A stretch of DNA of 62,000 bases, from contig NW_019091380.1 of assembly GCF_001949145.1 (NCBI RefSeq), positions 529,552 through 591,551 on the forward strand. Reading direction: 5' to 3'. Shown one piece after another: positions 27,501 through 37,931 of this stretch; the stretch's first letter is position 1; every line of letters begins with the position of its first letter. The notes beneath the pieces were generated by a model. It had not been told where the DNA came from and searched no databases. It worked only from the letters and a program-made list of their open reading frames with translations. The position numbers and the translations under genes were made by a program. The DNA comes from Acanthaster planci. Taxonomy: Eukaryota > Echinodermata > Asteroidea > Valvatida > Acanthasteridae.

Positions 27501-30500
27501 ATTGAATTCAAACTATTGCTATTTGTTTGGCAGGTAATTTGCATTAATTCAGCACTCTTGGAAATTAGAAAATGTGTTCCGAACTTACAAAATCATGTGT
27601 CACATGTGACAGGGACAAGAAAAAAAATGGAAAAAAAATATGTGTACAAGTATGCAGGTTTTAATGGTGCACTGTATGCACGTGTACATGTACATGTACC
27701 GGTACATGCAGGGTACATGTACATGTACAAGGTACATGTGTACATGAAAATTGATGCATGTACATTAGATGTCAAGTATTGATTCAATAAGTATACAGAT
27801 GTAGTTGGTCAAGATTTAATAGGAATTTTCACTAGCACTTACTAGTGCTATAGTTTCAAGTTGGCAGGTGTGATGATCAATCATACATAATAAGGGTGAA
27901 GCAATGTACATGTATGTGTTGAGCAGATGTGCCAGTACCTCATCATAAACAACAAGTCCCCATTCCAGTTCAGGGTTCTAGCCGCGGTGGGCGGCGCCGG
28001 GCGGCACCACCCGGTACTGCAAATTTCCGCCCGGCACTCAGGGTTGAAATTGGCCCTGCCATCCAGCACGGATTTTCCAAAAAATGAACTGAAATATTAC
28101 TGAAAATTTAAATGTACCAATTCGATCGTATTTCAAGCATCAGAAAGCATTAAGAACTGCGCTCACTAGGCTTTGTAATCCAAAAATGTACCCAGCACTA
28201 AAATGGTCCCAGCTAGAACACTGTTCCAGTTCCATCAACAATGTACCTGACGGACAAATTACACAGTCCTGCAACTGCATCCATATTGGCACATTTAAAA
28301 AAAAAACAACAAAATGCAGCGGCTAAGATAAATTGTGTGTAACAATGCGCATTGCAAAATATTGAACTTCCACGGCCACGATGACACTGCAAAATGTATG
28401 CAGTATTTCAATGACTGTTCACACTGTATTGGTGTGTACATGTACTTGACATGACAAAGTGCTCATACAGTGCACTGTAGCACACACATGTACATGTACA
28501 TGTACAGTACGTGCATTCACACAAGTTCTGAGAGGCAATTAAAAGTAACATCTTTATTGTTCCACCATTGCCTTATTGATTTTGGACAAGGACGACAGAC
28601 AGACAGACACACACACACACACACAAAATATTTAAACTGTATGTGCACTTGTTATTTAGTGACAACTCGTTAGTTTTATTATTGGAGGAAAGAAAGATCT
28701 TTTGGTTACCAATCATTTTCAAAGAGCAAAAATATTAGTCTCCCAGACAAGAATCTTATGGGAAAATTTACCAGAAGGTGTGTGTACAATGTACGCCTAA
28801 TTACAGATCCGAACATCAATCGGCAAATGCCAGCAAAGTGTTATCTGGAATACATGCACATAAATGCTATTGTGCCACAATAAAGAATATACGGACAATG
28901 AATATGTGCCATGAAAAAAAGTACTTAACGTCTTCGGAAATGCCAAATTGATTGTGCGGTATATTCTCACAAGTTTGCTCAAATAAATAGATCCTTCACA
29001 CTTAAACAAGTCAGTGACATGCGTTCAGTAGTTCAGTAATGACCCAGGATGTGGCAGCACATTTTAATGCAGACATCCCTGTGACACAGTCCACACCCTA
29101 TTCCCCAATCCCTGTGAAAACGTTACTGCATGAAAAAAACAAAATGTTTCTATGTGCCTGTCAGTGTGTGTACTACATGTACATGTAGGTCCGAAAAATT
29201 CAAAGGATCTTGGAATCCTAAGCATGCTGGGACAGATAATGTGGGCTTGATGCTGACGAGAGACTGCGCATGCATGTGAATGGAACCCTGCATTGTGAAG
29301 AATGTCACTCATGACATGTGTGTCCATGAAGAACATGGATACATTGTCAAAGACATTCCTACACAGCAGTGATACTTGTGTACTGCTCGCATACATGACA
29401 CACCATCCATCTATACATGGACTTTGGGGGTGTTAAAGACCTATTAGAACGGTTCTGAAAATCCCACCTTTGCCTGGTAAATAAAAAACAATGACAAGCT
29501 GAGTTTTAAGGAGGCTCATTCCTACATGTAGGTTTTGAGATACATGTAAACATGACCCAAACTGCCTACAGTGTACATGTACATGTACATGAGTGCATCT
29601 GGAGCGGGATTTTGGCCATGTTTGAAAGAAATTCCAGAAAATCCAGAGGGCTGGATGTAATAATGACGGAAATAAAATCTGGCAATTTTTGAGGGCTTTT
29701 AATAGGGAATTAGCCTGATGGTATAAATTCCAATTCCACACGGCTAAATTACAAATGTATGTGAATCAAACATTTCACTTATTGGTACATGTATAATATT
29801 TAAAAAAGTATTTAACCTCTAAAATTCAGCGTCCCGTCAAAATCCTTAAATGTGGAAAAAATTCATCAGCAATTACTGTACATGTACATCCCCATGTAGA
29901 GTACATGTACATGTATACACATAAGGACATTATGGGCTGAGATTTCACTGAGATGTGCATGTACATGTACACTGTACATATCTCATTCAGACCCATAGTA
30001 GTCTTAATTCTGATGGAATATTTACACAGCTTGACTGGCAGCAAGAGGGGTTTTGTTGAAAGTGCCAACATCACAATGCACTTGACTGACCAGCCTTGAA
30101 ATCCTGGCAAACACCAGAACCTACATACATGTGCATGTACATGTTTGATAGGCAAACACATGTTTACATAGTGCATGTAGGTCTCTATACAAAACTAGTT
30201 TTAAAGGGCATGTCCCGCAGAAATTTGGAACAAGTCCTTAGGATTTGAGTGACCCTTCACATTATTTTCTGGCTCCAACAAGCACTTAGAACACAAGCTA
30301 TGTACATGTATACAGCTCATGAATGTGAAGGGGTCCAGGGGAAGCCACAAATAGACCGTATAAATGGGAGACCTAATTTCAGTCGTATTCCTGAATGTAT
30401 ATATACATTTGAAACCCTTATTGGGATGGTACATGTACCAGATGATTTTTTGGGGGGGGGGTCAGAATGAAATGACAGGATAGAGTCTGGTCCTTTAAAT

Positions 30501-33500
30501 TTAACGTTTTCAAATGAATGCACTACCTTGGGGTGATCTGACGGAAATTTGACCCCCCTCCCCGTGAATACAGTCTATTCAAGTGGACATCTTCTGCCCA
30601 ACTCAAGAACATGAAAAGCACCCCCCAAAGTTTCTTTTGAAAAAGGAGATTGTTGGGCCCCAAAATGGTGAGATTGTGTTAATGTTTGCCAGGATCAACT
30701 CCCTTGGTTCTTTGCGTTTCCATCTGAGAGCAGAACGGACGACAAAATACGGTTGAAAAATGGTTCTATGTGCCTGAGAAAGTAGAGGAAGCCATTTGAA
30801 TAATGCCTGTAGGCAGACTTTTGAACTACCCCTTTTTGTTGAGGGGATGATTTTGTTTTATACAAATACTTGAAATTATAACTGGTTAACCCCCCAAAAA
30901 ATTGAAAAGAAAAGTGAAAGATGAAGGGCAAGACAATAATTTCTGTTTGGGAAACCCGAGGGATGTTGGCATGCATGTTCCTGAGCCTCCAAAAATGCTG
31001 ATTTTACACTGTTTTCAACGAGGCTCGCATTGGTGGACTGCACCCACAAGTGAAGTTGTAAGGTGAGGATTACTGGGGAATGAGTAGGAGGGAACAGTAG
31101 GGTGTTGTTCAGGAAGGGGGTGACAAGCGGATGTTGACGAAGTTGTACAGTCCGTACCATTGTTAAGCCATCACTCATAGCGAGCTGGTAAATTCCAAAG
31201 TAAAGAACAACTGGGCAGCAGAATTAGTGCTTGTTAAGAGGATGAGGATAGCATTTGAGCCAGTCACAATAAAATTGTTGAAGCGTATGATCGAGAGGGA
31301 TGAAAATGTCTCGAAGATGGCTAAGGATCATACACGTCCAACAATGGGTTCAGTAAGCAGTACAAGCTTGAAATGCTGAGCAAGTACCATTGCGCCTACA
31401 CACATGTACATGTACTTGCCTTCTGTGATAGTTTTAGTGAAAGCTGTCCATAATCTGCCAAAAATAGTCGTAGTTGCAAAGGCATAAACTGCCTTATAAT
31501 GATTTTTTATGCCCATTCATAAATACACATGTACAGTACCGTAGAGTTTCCCTATTCAACAATGTGCAATGCGACCGTTTACAAACATTTGATCACGCCC
31601 GCTGTGATTTGACAACGCCCACTGCGTTAAAACATGCTGGCACCTGGAATACGAGACAGTTTAATCCCTTTCTATTGGTCAAGAGTCTGTGCGCGCCACG
31701 GCACGCAGAACACGCCACCCATGTGCCAAGTCCATATAAGGAGATTCTTTGTAACTACATGTACTTGCTCCAGGAATATACCATTGAATGACCAAGCACA
31801 CATTGACTCCCTTATCATGCAAGGACTATACCTATTTGAGAAAGAGAGGGAAAAAAGGCACATGTACATGTACATGCATGTTGTACATGTACATGCATGT
31901 ACATAGTATCTGTATGCATTACATAATGAAGGATTAGTAACCCAAGTCCATCCAAGTAATGTACAAATGTACTCCAACATTTGTATGAAAGCAACAATTA
32001 TTGCACCTACATGTACACTTCAATTACAAAACCTGTACATGATGCATATATCTATAGTTGAGGCTACAGGCCAAGGGTTGCGCCCACAGGAAATGACATG
32101 GTCCTACTACAGGAAGCAACTCAGGAGCCCCTTGATCCTCCTGGGTGCTGCGACTGATGTCAACAAGCCACACCTGATCAAGAACAGACTCTGTGACAGA
32201 GAACTACATGTACTCCCCCCCCGTCAAACTAGTGCTCGCGTTTGGGGCGTGAAGGACTCAATTGACTTCGCACAGGTGTGCACGAGCATGTTTATGTAGG
32301 CCAATTTCATGTCCTTGTACACCTTAAAACACTCTTCACCTGTACAACCGACGGCCCTCAATTGGAGAGTATTAACTGCTTATTCATCTTGCTGATGGAG
32401 TGAATCCACTCCGAGCAGGAACGAGAGAGGGCATGGTTTTTACACAGACGTGACAGTGATTTGGTGGAAGCTCAATGCATGTGTGCGCAGGCTTATGCAC
32501 TTTGAGTATGGGATGCACTGAGTACAAGTACAGTACTTGCGACATATTTCTGTTGAAGGTCTCCATGTACACCCCTCGTGCATAAACCCCGTTGAAATAC
32601 TTCCCACTAGCCTGTCTCTTCTTTGCCGGTGATGTTCTTCAACTCTGGGTGGAATAGGCTAAACTCAGGAAGAATCTGGAAGATTACGTCTGCGTCAACC
32701 CTAACTCCCCGGGCCCTTGTGGCTTGCATGCATCCTCAGTCCTTCAAAAACCTCCAACTGCCCCCAAGGAGAACTGGATACAGACTCAATCCTCGAACAC
32801 TCCCCCTTTTCTTTCTTGACAATGTTCCTTTGAGGGGGTGACCACTGCCTCAATCTTTCGTAATCTTCTGGCAATTCCTCTCATTGTGTTAAGGCAGTGC
32901 GAATGGTATCTAGGAGCAGTATGGATGATTTATACATGTACATGTGCATGGGGGAGTCTAACCCAAGACATTGACAAAATGCGTCCTTCCAAATCAGCTA
33001 AACTCTTTTTGCCATTCAGCCTCAATCCCTCAACATCCTCCAAAACCGCCCGAAGGATTTTGGAGGATCAAGGATGGTTAAGGTTTATGTTTTTGCACTG
33101 TACTACAACAAATGCATGCACAGATGCTCTCATGTACACACTCATGCCCCATCTGTACATTTTCATACACACTGCACCTGTTAATTATCGTATGTATAAA
33201 GATGTGCAATATCTTTATGGTGTCTTCACACAGCCCGTAATCATGTCAAGCCAAATTAGTATACAGGTAATTCTAGCAGAAATCAGGTATCCAAAAGTAC
33301 GACATTTTTGTGTCCCTGTCACATCTGACCTTTGCTATTTGACATGGAAATATCACGAGAAGTGATTTCAAACTATTACTACTGTACTTGTTTGGCAGGT
33401 AATTTGCATTAATTCATCACTCTCGGAAATCAGAAAATGTGATCTGAACTTACAAAATCATGTCAGATGTGACACGGACACAAAAAAGTGGACCCCTAAT

Positions 33501-36307
33501 TTCTGGAATTACCCATACATAAGTTTTGCTTTTCACCAGCACTGTGTTCGTACAGATATATCTCTCAGCACTAAGTACATATGTAATGGTAAGTAGGCTT
33601 GGTGCTCTACGATAGCGCGCAATGAAAATGTTTGAAAGCTTACTCAGGTGGGAGTTGAACCCATAACATCCTGCTTAGTATTACAGATGTAGTACCAATA
33701 ACTATACGTACGAGATTGGCCTACAGGGTTCGAATCTCAAAATTTTAACAGTGGGTGCAGAAATGTGGAATGAGTCAGGATATTTTGCATCTTTGAGAAT
33801 TCCAAGAACACATTTGAAGCTGAACTTTGTATTTCACACTCAGGTGACATGTTGGTATACATACATTTTTGCAAATGTAGAATGCCTTACATAATGCATT
33901 CACATACATGTACATGTATTTTTACAATTTTCACTACCCATCTTCCACTGTGGTTCCGTGGTCACAAGTGTGATGGGCGCACTCACATATGGCAGACTTA
34001 CATGTAACTTCGTGTCTTGTGTACATGCACATAGCCACAGACATTGGATTACTCAAAGTCACATGAATATTCCGTGAAGACCTAGATCAACATCATATTC
34101 ATAATTCATTGCCAGACATATCTTGCTGTGACTAAAGTACTATTTCCCATGATCATGTTACATGTGCCTGGCAGGTGGTATTTTATACCAATTTACTCAG
34201 CGGTGGGATTACGCTGTGCAATGATGACTTTGATTTTAATTATTAAAAGGAAACAGAAAGGATGTGTTTCTTTTCCAGGAAGGGCATTTTGGATTTGATA
34301 CACGCAACACAATGTAAAAGTCTTGACCACTGCTCTTTTGACACATTTGACTACACTGCACACAGGCTAGGACACTTCACAGGCTAAGAAATCATTCACT
34401 CTCATTGAAAAGAAACCAGTTATTTGGGCAAAATTTTCAAAACCTTGTCAGTTTCAATTTTTGAGAGGTGCCATCTCCAATGGATCCTTTGGCTTTTTAC
34501 TGATTACAGAATAGTAATTTATATTTGTGCGAAAACTACATATTTCTCTGCTGGTGCATATAATTCCAAACTCCTGTCTGATCAGACATTACCAAAAACA
34601 AGTCACTCAATCAATCCAGTCATTTCATGCAAACTGGAGGCTTTAATTTTGCAGTGCCAGAAATTTCAAGGGCAACTGAAATATGCTGTGAACAAATTCA
34701 TAGCAAACCAGAGTTTGTATGAGGAATCCGGCTATAAATGTACATGTACATTTACGGGACACCTTTTGGGCCTTTTACACTCTTTCCTTTTTAAAATACT
34801 TGTTTGTCTTAAGACACAGTGACACATGTTTGTATTGAAACAGCTTTGACTTAAAAATTTGCCTGAAGATGGCATTGCTTGTGTACATAAACATTAAAAT
34901 TTGCATAAACATGAAGTACTCAATGTCAAGAAACAACAAAAGAAAGTTTGGTCAATTAGTCAAACTCTTGCAAAGGTGCTTTCTAAACACACAAGCACCC
35001 AAACAAGTTTACAGGCACTTAAAGGTTTCATTCACCGCTCAAGATGAAAAAGAGAAGCTTACGTACAGTGAAAGTCACTTCCAGTTATTTAACCCTATCA
35101 GTCCCGAATGCTACAAAGTACTACTTAGTAGTAAAATGTAGTACTCAGCCCTGTCGCTTGTAAGAGGACAGGACATTATCATTCTCTGAAGCCAGAAAAT
35201 ACAATAGAGAAGACAATGTACATGTACCATACAATGCTGTGGCACTAGGAATTCATGGTTTCATGTTTCTCTGTACAAGTAACAATGGAATAAACCTAGC
35301 CAGAAATAATAACTTGTAGCACTAGGTCTTTCAGGCTCAGAGTGTTACGTAGTATTTTGTAGGACTGAGTACTCTAAGCCAGACAACGCCCGGTACTGTT
35401 AGGGATAGATAATGAAGTTAGTATGGCTGAGTGACAGTTTTGAGGTATCCCCTGTACATTAACGGTGACCTGCAGGGATATACAGTATCCTTTTTATCCT
35501 GCAAGATATTAACTGATCACTATGGGTTTGACCTGCTGGCTTATCGAGTCTAATACAAGGCACGTGACTGGACAGAATCTGTCAAACTCCAACAGGTCAA
35601 CAGCAGAGAAGTACTTCGAGTCATTTGGTATGGACAGGCATCAAGTATACATATACGGGTGACTACCAAACCTTTTTTTTTTTAAAAGTCAGTGGAATGG
35701 TCTTAAAAACCATACTGTAGGTCATAGGTCATCATATTGAAAGAGATATGCATCACTTTCATTGACGGTTTTTTTGGGGGGGGATTTAATTGAGAAAGTG
35801 GAATTTTGTCAATTACTAAATGTACCCTGATACGTGGGCTGTATTCAAAAAGCCATCGCATTATGAACCCACAAAAGTCGTAGAGCTGCGAGTCACATAT
35901 AGGCCTAGGCCTACTAATAACCACGATGATTTACATACGCCCATCATAAACTTGACAACACTTTCCACTCACCAGCTGTCTTCTTCCTCATTCATCATAT
36001 CACTAATTTCACTGTCCAAAAGCTGCACACTATCATCTAGAAGACTGTAATTGGCACGGTCCTTATCCGTAGTCCCGTTTTCTAAACTGTTAGGGGTTCT
36101 GTCATTACTGTGGTTTGTCAAATCAAGGGAATGTGACGATGATATCGCCATTTTGTTCCGGACTCGTGAGTTCTGGGGTGTCGTCTGGATTTTGTCGCCG
36201 CCTATTCCACCGGCTCTGCTGCGAAGGAGTTCATTCTGCTTCTCCAGTTTCTTTACCAGACTCTGAAGTTTCTTCACCTCGGCTTCTGGGTCAACTTGAG
36301 TTTCCAT
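15453..36307 (-). CDS. SLAIN: SLAIN motif-containing microtubule plus-end protein, complete 7-exon gene (join)
   Basis: Coding exons in transcript order are 36307-35973, 26000-25852, 23245-23015, 22430-22200, 21114-21013, 20130-19746 and 15519-15453. They total 1500 nt, or 499 residues plus stop. Every junction has AG and GT, and the intron phases (2,1,1,1,1,2) are all compatible. The protein has an N-terminal coiled coil (about residues 8-31, EVKKLQSLVKKLEKQNELL), an acidic stretch leading into DSWLYVSP across exons 1 and 2, the block with DWIRQDLDHPS, and the motif DVQILAKMQEESLRQ across exons 3 and 4. SLPNLNR is at about 358-364, a Ser/Pro/Arg-rich tail holds two SGIP motifs (442-445 and 455-458), and the end is WKDGCY. 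In vertebrates SLAIN1/2 bind EB proteins, CLIPs and ch-TOG/CKAP5 and promote microtubule growth. The same role is inferred here. The start is the first in-frame ATG; the codon ten residues upstream is GTG. Human proteins are somewhat longer (roughly 570-580 residues). Untranslated regions are not resolved. Confidence 0.95.
15520..19745 (-). other. SLAIN intron 6 (4.2 kb)
   Basis: Bounded by donor GTAAGA after exon 6 and acceptor CTGTAG before the last exon. The open frames inside are short and show no family. Scattered TACATGTACATG motifs occur near 17540 and 18510-18600. Confidence 0.85.
19746..20130 (-). CDS. SLAIN: SLAIN exon 6 (Ser/Pro/Arg tail with two SxIP motifs)
   Basis: The largest 3' exon (385 nt, phase 1 in, phase 2 out). 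It opens RQAVHKGSLPNLNRTY, which matches the SLPNL motif of the family. A Thr/Pro-rich linker follows, then a basic Ser/Pro stretch with QRSGIPVRS and ERSGIPRPR. SxIP next to basic residues is the standard EB1 end-binding-homology ligand. The acceptor is CTATCACACAG and the donor GTAAGA. Confidence 0.95.
21013..21114 (-). CDS. SLAIN: SLAIN exon 5
   Basis: A short exon (102 nt) encoding DTRRYSYGAKMTPNHTS followed by ITIAELQKLAL. The acceptor is TGCCATACAG and the donor a consensus GTAAGT. Phase 1 on both sides, so skipping it would keep the reading frame and it could be an alternative cassette. That use is inference. Confidence 0.88.
22200..22430 (-). CDS. SLAIN: SLAIN exon 4
   Basis: The exon begins LRQAMHQSPSNSPRR and continues through a low-complexity Ser/Thr/His/Ala-rich region (residues about 240-315) ending RRRPSLERMKKGE. 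The acceptor is TTCCGTTTTCAG and the donor GTAGGA. Length 231 nt, the same as exon 3, phase 1 on both sides. Apart from the first residues it looks disordered and would be weakly conserved. Confidence 0.9.
23015..23245 (-). CDS. SLAIN: SLAIN exon 3
   Basis: It encodes a Ser/Pro-rich start (RLESSPSPSPTSVHPG), a charged segment (RTKGEAERRERERRIS) and the conserved LEDVTDVQILAKMQEE. The donor is GTGGGT, a weaker match than the other donors. Splicing there creates Ser and joins directly to LRQ of exon 4, giving the family motif MQEESLRQ. Length 231 nt, phase 1 on both sides. Confidence 0.93.
23350..23572. repeat. Dispersed repeat related to 5546-5824
   Basis: Shares TAGGCCTTAGTTTAA/TAGGCCTAAGTTAAA, GGCCTGCCC, a CAGGCAAACT-like block, GAACAAGGATTGCTCTA and the end ATTTCGACACCTGACAC with 5546-5824, in the same orientation. 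It lies in SLAIN intron 2. Confidence 0.65.
24115..24402 (+). repeat. Dispersed repeat, forward copy (partner inverted at 35078-35360)
   Basis: Two blocks here, CTGAGCCTGAAGGACCTAG to CTGGCTAGG and GGCTTCAGAGAA to CCACTAAGTA, are both present as reverse complements at 35078-35360 in the same relative order. It lies in SLAIN intron 2. No terminal inverted repeats were found, so the element type is unclear. Confidence 0.7.
25852..26000 (-). CDS. SLAIN: SLAIN exon 2
   Basis: The exon begins with one base completing Trp112, then LYVSPLRVLTPEERS, DWIRQDLDHPSDE and AKRSLQAKLDELAR. This is the most conserved SLAIN-family block. The acceptor is TTTGTCACCTAG and the donor is GTACCA after one base of a Gly codon. 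It is 149 nt, phase 2 in and phase 1 out, which matches its neighbours. Confidence 0.95.
27412..27640. mobile_element. MITE-like element, copy 1 (right end truncated)
   Basis: Starts GGGTAATTCCAAAAATTACG, then GTGACATTTTCGTGTCCCTG, ATTTGACATGGAAGTATCAC and TTTGGCAGGTAATTTGCATT, and runs into TGTGACAGGGACAAGAAAAA. It shares these blocks in order with 33268-33525. The expected right-hand inverted end is lost, so its boundary is approximate. Confidence 0.75.
27660..27765. repeat. Dense TACATG palindromic array
   Basis: Contains GTGTACATGTACATGTACC, GGTACATGCAGGGTACATGT and further copies within about 100 bases. The repeated core GTACATGTAC is self-complementary. Confidence 0.85.
28600..28624. 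repeat. (AC)n microsatellite
   Basis: A short CA/AC dinucleotide run following a GACAGACAGACAG tetranucleotide stretch, within SLAIN intron 1. Confidence 0.9.
31855..31906. repeat. TACATG palindromic array
   Basis: GGCACATGTACATGTACATG is followed by CATGTTGTACATGTACATGC and another TACAT. It is one of several arrays in SLAIN intron 1; others are near 28487-28507, 29573-29591, 29878-29915 and 29959-29971. Confidence 0.8.
33268..33525. mobile_element. MITE-like element, copy 2 (right end intact)
   Basis: Shares ATTTTTGTGTCCCTGTCACA, ATTTGACATGGAAATATCAC and TTTGGCAGGTAATTTGCATT with copy 1. Its right end, GGACCCCTAATTTCTGGAAT then TACCC, is the reverse complement of the left end of copy 1, apart from two differences. 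Combining both copies gives a ~255-bp element with inverted repeats of about 25 bp or more. The left end of this copy is degenerate. Confidence 0.78.
35078..35360 (-). repeat. Dispersed repeat, inverted copy (partner at 24115-24402)
   Basis: Its reverse complement contains GGCTTCAGAGAATGATAATG, CTCTTACAAGCGACAG and CTGAGTACTACATTTTACTA, closely matching the forward copy. It lies in SLAIN intron 1, about 11 kb from the other copy and in opposite orientation, within the same predicted transcript. Confidence 0.7.
35973..36307 (-). CDS. SLAIN: SLAIN exon 1 (start codon, coiled coil)
   Basis: This exon encodes residues 1-111 plus two bases of codon 112. It starts METQVDPEAEVKKL, close to the known N-terminus of vertebrate SLAIN2, and carries the coiled-coil heptads. 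It ends in an acidic run (LLDDSVQLLDSEISD, then MMNEEEDS). The donor is GTGAGT directly after the bases TG of a split Trp codon. The literal SLAIN pentapeptide is not visible, but the surrounding family blocks are. Confidence 0.95.
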
Positions 36308-37065
36308 TTCGCATATTTTTAACACATATTCGCACACCGAGACGCGAAAAATTTAGTCAATACATCGGAAATCACGGTGGATTGTGGGCAGAGTCGACCG
36401 GTCATTCAATTTGCACAACAGTCCAGTGCGCGTACTGTCCACAATACAAAAATATAGTTTGTAGTAGTAAATTCAAGATGGGGTATTTTAATCCTGTCTT
36501 CACATTAAAAACAAAACCCTGCACAATTAAGAACATTTCAATTACTTTCTTGCCGAGTATTTAATTAACTCGTGATGCACTACGGTACAATGAGCAATAA
36601 AGTGACGCCCCCCCGACTGAGCAAGTTTATGTTGATTCTCATATTCACCAAACGAGGGCGCTCTTCAAAAGTGATGCGAGTGGCGTGGGTATAACCGTTG
36701 AGGGCGCAATTTGTCAACCTTATTTTTACACTTTTCTTTTACAAAAGAAATTCACGGTCAAAGTTAAAACCAAAGAGACCCCGAATTACCCTCTAAAATG
36801 GTAATACCAAGATTGAAAATAAACGTAACACCACATAACAAAATCTAGTTGTAAGAGCTCTTTCATTAAATCTGCGTATAAAAAAGTAGTATTTTTAAAA
36901 GTTCATATAATTATATTTTGAGGGTAGCTGCAATCGGTTGGTTTTAATACAAACCTTACAAGTGCACCTATATGTCTCGATTAACTTTATTAAACTTTTG
37001 AAAGGGTATTTCACTGCCTTTTAGGGTTTTAGGCTTCTTCTTCTTGCGTATGAGATCCCACACTG

Positions 37066-37257
37066 CTACGCCACGTCACACACTAGCTGCCTCAGCCAAG
37101 CCACGGTCGCTTGAATTGGGTTGGTAAGGTCAGGGGTACCCCCAGGTGGGCCGAGTTCCACACAACCGAGCAGGATGTGATCTAGGGTCTGCTCAGGGGC
37201 AAGCTGCAGAAGGTCGGAGACCCCAGCGATGCTTGTTGGTGGCGAAACGGCGGCCAA
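37066..37257 (-). pseudogene. Possible LINE C-terminal fragment
   Basis: A 63-residue minus-strand frame reads LLQLAPEQTLDHILLGC and later VAWLRQLVCDVA. The pattern P-E-x-T-x-x-H-I-L-x-x-C resembles the zinc-binding tail often found after LINE reverse transcriptase/RNase H domains. It is isolated and short, so this is a weak call. Confidence 0.35.
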
Positions 37258-37488
37258 CTCCCAAACGAAGGCAGTTTAGGGTAACCCATTCTTGGCGGGG
37301 GAGTCCTGCCCCTGGAGGGGTCTTGGTTCCAGGGGCGATAGTTAGTTGGGTTTTAGGCTAACTGGTCATGAACAAAACTGGGAGTGTGAGGTCATCCCAA
37401 TAAGAAGCCTTAATGTTACATTGGTTTGTACATAAAATGTACCGCATTTTTTGTTGATGATTTTGCTAAAATTTCTCTTCTTTGCTGA

Positions 37489-37494
37489 TTTATT
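37489..37494 (-). terminator. Candidate poly(A) signal of the ASB-type gene
   Basis: AATAAA on the minus strand about 440 bases past the ASB stop codon and before the SLAIN gene begins. It would give a modest 3' UTR. Other AT-rich matches exist, so this is only a candidate. Confidence 0.25.
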
Positions 37495-37931
37495 GCTGTT
37501 TATGAGCATAACAATAAGCGACCCTGGGTGACACACAGCAACAGCGCCCTCAGTCACTAGGAAAGCATAGATAATTGTAATTAACTTTTCAATGCACATA
37601 ACCAAATAGGAATGCACTTGTCGTTCTTATAAACATGTACTCAAAATTTAGACAGCTTTGGAGCAGTTCAACGATTAACAACTCATATGAAGTACAGTCG
37701 ACTCACTGTACAAAATTTTGTTTATGTAAAGAGCAATTCTGAGAATCCCAATTTCTTGAATTACTAAGTTTTCTTTGTTTTCAACTCCTTCTATAACAAA
37801 GTTTTGCTATAAGTAATCTTGCCCCTTTAACTTTGCCATAATGAGAGTTGGCTTTGTGATATTCAGCTAACGACGTCCATTTGACAATCTACGGACATGA
37901 CGTGGTGTGGGGACAATTAACTCGTATGAAT

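Larger units (their letters stand above)
26001..35972 (-). other. SLAIN intron 1 (10 kb), rich in GTACATGTAC motifs
   Basis: Bounded by donor GTGAGT and acceptor CACCTAG. It contains dense palindromic TACATG arrays, a CA dinucleotide run, two copies of a MITE-like element and one dispersed repeat. The open frames here are short, unrelated to known proteins, and often made from the TACATG motif itself (Met-Tyr-Met, Val-His-Val). Confidence 0.85.
36308..37931. other. Spacer between the ASB-type and SLAIN genes (promoter region inferred)
   Basis: 1.6 kb separates two genes on the same strand. The part next to 36307 would hold the SLAIN 5' UTR and promoter, and the part next to 37931 the ASB 3' UTR. 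No TATA box or other promoter element is convincing. Confidence 0.5.

Noticed and set aside
27516-27787. Open frames rich in Met-Tyr-Met and Val-His-Val on both strands
   Set aside because: They are produced by the palindromic TACATG array read in different frames.
27900-35300. Possible CRISPR-like array from regularly recurring TACATG repeats
   Set aside because: Spacing is irregular, the units are short palindromes without constant-length spacers, and the sequence is an intron of a eukaryotic gene.
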